A DNA stretch of 20,713 bases from a bacterium (GTDB lineage Bacteria > Eremiobacterota > Eremiobacteria > Baltobacterales > Baltobacteraceae). A program made the position numbers and the translations under genes. Below are positions 17,701 to 20,713 of this stretch, piece by piece (the stretch's first letter is position 1; each line of letters starts with the position of its first letter). Location: assembly GCA_021784715.1 (NCBI GenBank), contig JAJYHP010000032.1, positions 1-20,713 of the forward strand. Direction: 5' to 3'. The notes under the pieces are model-generated. The model did not search any database. It was not told the origin of the DNA and saw only the letters and a program-made list of their open reading frames with translations.

Positions 17701-18175
17701 CGACGCCGCCTTCAACGAGGGCGCGCGCCTGCTCGCCGTAAATCTCGGCGAGCTCGGCAAAGGTGATCTTCGAAAGCGACGGATCGCTCGACGAGACGAG
17801 CATGCCGGTCGGGCCCATCGACCCGGCGACGAAGCGCCGACGCGCCGCGGTGCTATAGGCATCGGCGGCCTTGCGTGCGAGTTGCGCCGCATCGTGATTG
17901 ATCGCATAGGTATGCTCGCCGATCCCGAACTCGTCGAGTTTCAGGCGCGATGCAGTAAACGTGTCGGTCTCGACGACATCGGCGCCGGCCTCGAAATACC
18001 GCTCGTGAATCGAGCGGATAAGCTCCGGGCGCGAGAGCACTAAGGCCTCGTTGCAGCCGAGCTGGCGTTCACCCCCGAAATCCACCGCCGTCAACTCCAA
18101 CGCCATGAGCTGCGTGCCCATGGCGCCGTCGAACAGCACTACTCGCTCCTGCAGAGCGTCGAGATAACTGCTCAA
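14702..18175 (-). CDS. metH: Cobalamin-dependent methionine synthase, full length
   Basis: From TTG at 18175 the protein has 1157 residues and all four MetH modules, with a short C-terminal activation domain. The homocysteine domain (1-320) opens with RVVLFDGAMGTQL and has zinc ligands Cys229, Cys296 and Cys297 (LNCSTGP, GGCCGTTPEH). The methyl-folate domain follows (about 345-620; VGERINSQGS, then MIDST). The B12 cap (about 645-720) precedes the cobalamin domain with DVHDIG at 736-741, so His738 is the axial ligand. The AdoMet reactivation domain ends in SWGYGACPDLSQ and HHPQASYF. It transfers methyl from methyltetrahydrofolate to homocysteine. TTG 18175 sits one base after the asparaginase stop; GTG at 18139 with GGAG upstream is the alternative. 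The frame stays open for 204 further bases, but that part overlaps the asparaginase gene and looks non-coding in this frame. Confidence 0.95.
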   Translation of the reverse strand: MSSYLDALQERVVLFDGAMGTQLMALELTAVDFGGERQLGCNEALVLSRPELIRSIHERYFEAGADVVETDTFTASRLKLDEFGIGEHTYAINHDAAQLARKAADAYSTAARRRFVAGSMGPTGMLVSSSDPSLSKITFAELAEIYGEQARALVEGGVDLLLLETMQDLLELKAAIVGIGRVFREGVRRVPIQAQPTLITEGRMLLGTDIAAVCAVLDALPIDVIGLNCSTGPAQMRDSVRYLGENSRCYVSVIPNAGLPLMGPKGETIYPETPSELTAELLEFVMEFGVRAIGGCCGTTPEHIASLRTALDGCAEARMPHRPAPARPEFVASAMTAVSLEQEPRPLIVGERINSQGSRRVKRLLLEDDYEAIGQLARDQIEGGAHVLDVCTALTERTDEPEQMRAVVRRLAQSVEAPLMIDSTEAAVVRAALENYPGRAIVNSVHLESGRTKIDAILPMAIEHGAAVVALTIDEAGMAKTAQRKAEVAKRIYDIVVGEYGLPPRALIFDDLTFTLATGDAEYIDSARETIEGIRAIKATLPGVLTSLGVSNVSFGLKPAARAALNSVFLHHCVEAGLDLALVHPKEITPYAELDADAREACDDLVFNRRPDALARFIERYENVVVQNDDERSNEDGDTSAETRIHQAILRRKKDGIEAMLDEVLLRRTPVEVLNEVLLPAMKEVGDRFGAGELILPFVLQSAEVMKRAVAHVEQFLERREGSTKGTVVLATVFGDVHDIGKNLVNTILSNNGYTVHDLGKQVPMNVILEKAKEVHADAIGLSALLVSTSKQMPICVQEQDARALSFPVIVGGAAINRDFGRRIALLDDGQRLFEPGVFYAKDAFEGLDIMDVLTGDEERRRGFVERVKGEAVRAQAKLREPVRPASENRISAVKSVVVEPPQPPFWGARTLAEIDVRELWECFDLKSLYRLSWGAGNQKGEAFEKTVREEFEPRLARYRAEAERGGILHPRVAYGYFPVAGSGDEVLFFDPNDPAREIARMSFARQVGGEHLSLADYLREPVAGAASDILALQVVTVGAEVAEKIEELHTRGDFSESYFLHGFSVQSAEALAEWSHRRIRRELGLAPERGKRYSWGYGACPDLSQHEIAFALLDAVASIGVRLTESFQIVPEQSTAALVIHHPQASYFNAAATLER

Positions 18176-18176
18176 T

Positions 18177-19214
18177 TCAGCCCGTTCGTGCCTCCGTAAA
18201 ATCGCGTTCGCGTGCGCGTATCTCACCCGCGCGCGCTCCCTTCCGAGTATAGACGATCGGCTCGGAGAGCTCTGTGAGTTCTGCCTCAGCGCTCTCGGGA
18301 AGCGCTCCGAGTACCCGCAAACCTGCGAGAACCGCAGGGGGCCGCGCCCGCGAAGCGCCGTCGACGACTTTGAGCGCAAACCCGAGACGTGCGGTCATCG
18401 AGGCGACCGCCGAGACGCCCTCCGCGCCGACCTTCGACGCGATCGCGCCCCCGGCGGCACTCATCAGCCGCGTATCGAACTGCCCCGTGCCGGCGACATA
18501 CTCCGGATGCGAGAGCATCGCGTCGCGGACGACGAGCAGTGCCTGTAACTCTCGGTCGGGGAGCCCCTCGAGCACGGCAAAGCGAGCGAATGCGAGAGCG
18601 GCGTTGCGCAAAGGCGTCGCAAAGACCGGGATGCCGCAACCGTCGAGCGCGACCGGCCAGCGATCGGCGTCGTCATCGCATGCACGCGCGCAGAGATCGA
18701 GAATCGCGCGTTGCGCGGGATGAGCGGCATCGCGATAGGTCGCGATATCCGCACCCAGCAAGCGCGTCAGCGCGAGAATTCCCGCGTGCTTTCCCGAGCA
18801 ATTATCGTGAACCGAACTCGGCGCAAGCCCGGCGCGGATCAATTCGTGCGCGCTGCGTTCGTCGAGCGGGAGATGCGTTCCGCACTGCAATGCCGACTCG
18901 TCGAGATCGATCTTGCGAAGGATCGAGCGAACCGCCGCGACGTGAAAGGGCTCTCCGCTATGCGAAGCCGACATGACGGCGATCTCTTCCATCGTGAGTC
19001 CGAACGCCTCGCGAACCCCGGCGGCAACGGCGGTCGCGGCGATGAACGGCTTCGCGGCGGAGCGCAGGTAAACCGGGCGGTCGATATCACCCATCGCGAA
19101 AAGAACCCGTCCGGATGCATCGCTCGCGCATGCCGCGATGCGATGCCAGGATTCAACGAAGGCGCCGCGTCGAACTTCGACGGCTGCGACGCCGCCGAGC
19201 TCTTCAGCATTCAA
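18177..19214 (-). CDS. L-asparaginase II, Rhizobium etli (class 3) type
   Basis: The 345-residue protein matches the asparaginase II family (PF06089), a serine-hydrolase-like fold unrelated to E. coli AnsA/AnsB. It would hydrolyse asparagine to aspartate and ammonia in the cytoplasm. The SxxK pair is Ser52/Lys55 in LRSAAKPF. The metal/active-site group expected from the R. etli enzyme is present as Cys139 and Lys142 in HDNCSGKHAG and Asp191 and Cys193 in LDGCGIPVF. SASHSGE at 82-88, HPEYVAGTGQFDT and GAEGV are further conserved segments. The start is TTG at 19214, directly abutting the cysK TAA, with GGAG 9 bases upstream; no ATG exists nearby in this frame. The metH start follows its stop after one base. 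Confidence 0.88.
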   Translation of the reverse strand: MNAEELGGVAAVEVRRGAFVESWHRIAACASDASGRVLFAMGDIDRPVYLRSAAKPFIAATAVAAGVREAFGLTMEEIAVMSASHSGEPFHVAAVRSILRKIDLDESALQCGTHLPLDERSAHELIRAGLAPSSVHDNCSGKHAGILALTRLLGADIATYRDAAHPAQRAILDLCARACDDDADRWPVALDGCGIPVFATPLRNAALAFARFAVLEGLPDRELQALLVVRDAMLSHPEYVAGTGQFDTRLMSAAGGAIASKVGAEGVSAVASMTARLGFALKVVDGASRARPPAVLAGLRVLGALPESAEAELTELSEPIVYTRKGARAGEIRARERDFTEARTG

Positions 19215-20189
19215 TTACGGCGACTCCGCGGCGATGCCGGCGTCGACGACGACGGCTTCGAGCTCGGCGAAGACCGGGTTGCTGAGATACCGCTCGCCGG
19301 TATCGCAGCCGATCGTCACGATGCGTTTTCCGCGCATCTCCGGGCGCGCCGCAATTTCGAGCGCCGCGTGGATGTTCGCGCCGGCCGAGATGCCGACGAG
19401 CAGCCCTTCCTCGCGCGCCGCCCGGCGCGCCATCGCGATCGCCTCGCCGTCGGTCACGCGGATAATCTCATCGAAGATCGCGGTATCGAGAATCGGTGGA
19501 ATGAAGCCCGTTCCGGCACCTTGGATTTTATGCGGACCGGGCTCGCCGCCGGAGAGCACCGGTGACGCATCGGGCTCGACCGCGACGATGCGTACGCCCG
19601 GCTTGCGCTCTTTCAGCAGGCGCCCGACACCGGTCAAGGTTCCGCCGGTGCCGACCGCGGCGACGAAGAGATCGACGCTGCCGTCGGTATCGCGCCAAAT
19701 TTCCTCGGCGGTCGTGCGGCGATGGATCTCGGGATTTGCGGGATTCTCGAATTGTTGCGGCATGAAATAGCGCTCCGGCGCGGCATCGCGAATCGCGGTC
19801 GCCCGAGCGATCGAGCCTTTGATTCCGGCACTTCCCGGCGTCAGAACGAGCTGCGCTCCATAGGCTTTGAGGAGATTGCGACGTTCGAGCGTCATCGTAT
19901 CGGGCATCACGAGAACGATCGGATACCCCTTCGCCGCGGCGACGAATGCAAGCGCGATGCCGGTATTCCCGCTGGTCGGTTCGACGATCGCCATTCCGGG
20001 GCGTAGGCGGCCGTCGGCCTCCGCCGCCTCGATCATCGCGACGCCGATGCGATCTTTCACGGAACCCGCCGGGTTAAAGGATTCGACCTTGACCAGGACC
20101 TGCCCGGGCCAGCCGGCATTAAGCCGCGGTATCCGCACGAGAGGCGTGTTGCCGAAGGTATCGACGATCGAGTCATAGATGCGAGCCAT
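19215..20189 (-). CDS. cysK: Cysteine synthase A (O-acetylserine sulfhydrylase)
   Basis: The 324-residue cytoplasmic PLP enzyme makes cysteine from O-acetylserine and sulfide. Seen: the N-terminal [14 protein letters not shown], the PLP lysine Lys45 in [10 protein letters not shown], the substrate loop PTSGNTG, the [11 protein letters not shown] segment, the phosphate-binding GTGGTLTG and the late [24 protein letters not shown] is characteristic of CysK rather than of cystathionine beta-synthase, and no regulatory domain follows. I place the start at ATG 20189 because AAGGTGGA lies just upstream and [16 protein letters not shown] is the normal N-terminus; an in-frame start at 20210 would add seven residues. 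It heads the cysK-asparaginase-metH unit and is divergent from the MBL gene. Confidence 0.95.
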   Translation of the reverse strand: MARIYDSIVDTFGNTPLVRIPRLNAGWPGQVLVKVESFNPAGSVKDRIGVAMIEAAEADGRLRPGMAIVEPTSGNTGIALAFVAAAKGYPIVLVMPDTMTLERRNLLKAYGAQLVLTPGSAGIKGSIARATAIRDAAPERYFMPQQFENPANPEIHRRTTAEEIWRDTDGSVDLFVAAVGTGGTLTGVGRLLKERKPGVRIVAVEPDASPVLSGGEPGPHKIQGAGTGFIPPILDTAIFDEIIRVTDGEAIAMARRAAREEGLLVGISAGANIHAALEIAARPEMRGKRIVTIGCDTGERYLSNPVFAELEAVVVDAGIAAESP

Positions 20190-20192
20190 AGT

Positions 20193-20200
20193 TCCACCTT
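20193..20200 (-). promoter_or_regulatory. Ribosome binding site deciding the cysK start
   Basis: AAGGTGGA on the minus strand lies 3 bases before the ATG at 20189. It lies inside the coding stretch of the longer alternative that would begin at 20210, and so favours the shorter protein. Confidence 0.6.
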
Positions 20201-20203
20201 CAA

Positions 20204-20217
20204 CGCGCAAGAGCGCG
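20204..20217. promoter_or_regulatory. Short perfect inverted repeat in the cysK/MBL divergent gap
   Basis: CGCGC, a loop of AAGA and GCGCG form a 5-base-pair hairpin or operator-like palindrome in the 56 bases between the divergent starts. It lies directly ahead of the cysK ribosome site. It could be a small 5'-leader hairpin or a repressor half-site pair, but a stem this short can arise by chance in GC-rich DNA. No clear -35/-10 pair is visible. Confidence 0.25.
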
Positions 20218-20245
20218 CGAGCGTTGCACCGAAGCGCTTGGGCCT

Positions 20246-20713
20246 ATGTTCGCCAAACGCGACGCAAGCCTCTACCTGCCGGCGATCGACCTCTGGGTCG
20301 ATGCGTCGCGGCGGCGCGACCGCGGCTACGTTTCGCACGCGCATGCCGACCATGCCCGCGAACACGACGTCGTCATCTGCACCCCCGAGACCGCCGCGCT
20401 CTGCGCGGTACGCTTCCGTTCGCGCAAGCGCAGCGCTTTCGAAACCCATCGTTTCAACGAACCGTGGGAGATCGGCGAGTATCGCCTCACGCTCTTCCCC
20501 GCCGGCCACGTTCTCGGCAGCGCGCAGTTGCTCGTCGAAGGTGCGTCGGGGCGCCACGTGTACACGGGCGACTTCAAACTCACCGTATCGCGAACCGCAG
20601 AAGCGACCGAGATCAAGCCCGCCGACGTTCTGGTGATGGAGTGCACGTTCGGCTCGCCGCAGTATGTTTTTCCTCCGCGCGAACAGGTTGAAGCGGAGAT
20701 CGTCGGTTTCGCG
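20246..20713 (+). CDS. MBL-fold/beta-CASP-like nuclease, N-terminal part (3' end outside window)
   Basis: From ATG 20246 the frame is open to the window end, giving 156 residues of a metallo-beta-lactamase-fold hydrolase. The zinc motif HxHxDH is present as His31, His33, Asp35 and His36 in VSHAHADHA. It is followed by CTPETAALC, FPAGHVLGSAQLLVE with a further metal-site His, YTGDFK with the bridging Asp, and MECTFGSPQYVFPP. This combination is that of the YSH1/CPSF-like group of beta-CASP nucleases and especially of the bacterial exonuclease often encoded beside an ATP-dependent DNA ligase and an Lhr-type helicase. RNA processing or DNA repair are both possible; the genes beyond the window would decide. 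No strong ribosome site precedes the ATG. Confidence 0.82.
   Translation, partial: MFAKRDASLYLPAIDLWVDASRRRDRGYVSHAHADHAREHDVVICTPETAALCAVRFRSRKRSAFETHRFNEPWEIGEYRLTLFPAGHVLGSAQLLVEGASGRHVYTGDFKLTVSRTAEATEIKPADVLVMECTFGSPQYVFPPREQVEAEIVGFA

Noticed and set aside
18176..18379. N-terminal extension of metH of about 68 residues
   Set aside because: It overlaps the asparaginase C-terminal coding region, is Arg/Ser-rich without similarity to MetH N-termini, and itself begins at a TTG. The start at 18175 gives the normal MetH lead.
20190..20245. SAM, cobalamin or T-box type leader ahead of cysK or metH
   Set aside because: The gap ahead of cysK is only 56 bases and metH has a one-base gap, too short for any such riboswitch; no matching conserved boxes are seen.

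Overview
The window carries a dense, strongly colinear set of bacterial genes. Fifteen of the seventeen recognisable full or partial genes with assigned families run on the minus strand as an almost unbroken chain from about 20189 down to 1708. Plus-strand genes flank it: an unrecognised gene end and nagA at the left, and the start of a metallo-beta-lactamase-fold nuclease gene at the right. G+C is high in most genes (38 of 60 bases in 16501-16560), intergenic gaps are tiny, 4-base ATGA/GTGA overlaps are common, and GTG/TTG starts are frequent. A predicted outer-membrane barrel protein and a lipoprotein point to a two-membrane bacterium. No marker gene here fixes the taxon; an uncultivated high-GC lineage such as Eremiobacterota (Vulcanimicrobiota) is only a guess.

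Layout from left to right: (a) 2-199, the tail of an unknown charged helical protein; (b) 302-1447, nagA, N-acetylglucosamine-6-phosphate deacetylase; (c) 1448-1707, a convergent spacer with what looks like a decayed minus-strand gene; (d) 1708-3060, a DUF2079 polytopic membrane protein whose DNA is visibly more AT-rich than its neighbours; (e) 3070-7747, a complete branched-chain-amino-acid-type ABC uptake system (livF, livG, livM, livH, livK); (f) 7758-8792, a membrane protein with a degenerate-looking class III nucleotidyl cyclase homology domain, 10 bases upstream of livK; (g) 8872-14638, a five-gene exopolysaccharide operon; (h) 14702-20189, cysK, a Rhizobium etli-type asparaginase and metH; (i) 20246 to the right edge, a divergent MBL-fold nuclease gene, truncated by the window.

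How the parts may work together: the sulfur/methionine block makes cysteine (CysK), aspartate (asparaginase) and methionine (MetH), and its genes abut at 0 and 1 bases. The polysaccharide block would oxidise a UDP-sugar, convert it with an epimerase/decarboxylase-type enzyme, polymerise it with a membrane GT2 synthase and pass it through a YaiO-type outer-membrane barrel. A membrane-anchored HEAT-repeat protein is built into the same overlapping gene chain. No flippase, Wzy polymerase or TPR scaffold is seen, so the layout resembles a synthase-dependent secretion system with an unusual HEAT component; this is the best candidate for an under-described system here. The cyclase-like protein sits between the polysaccharide and liv blocks and could belong to either.
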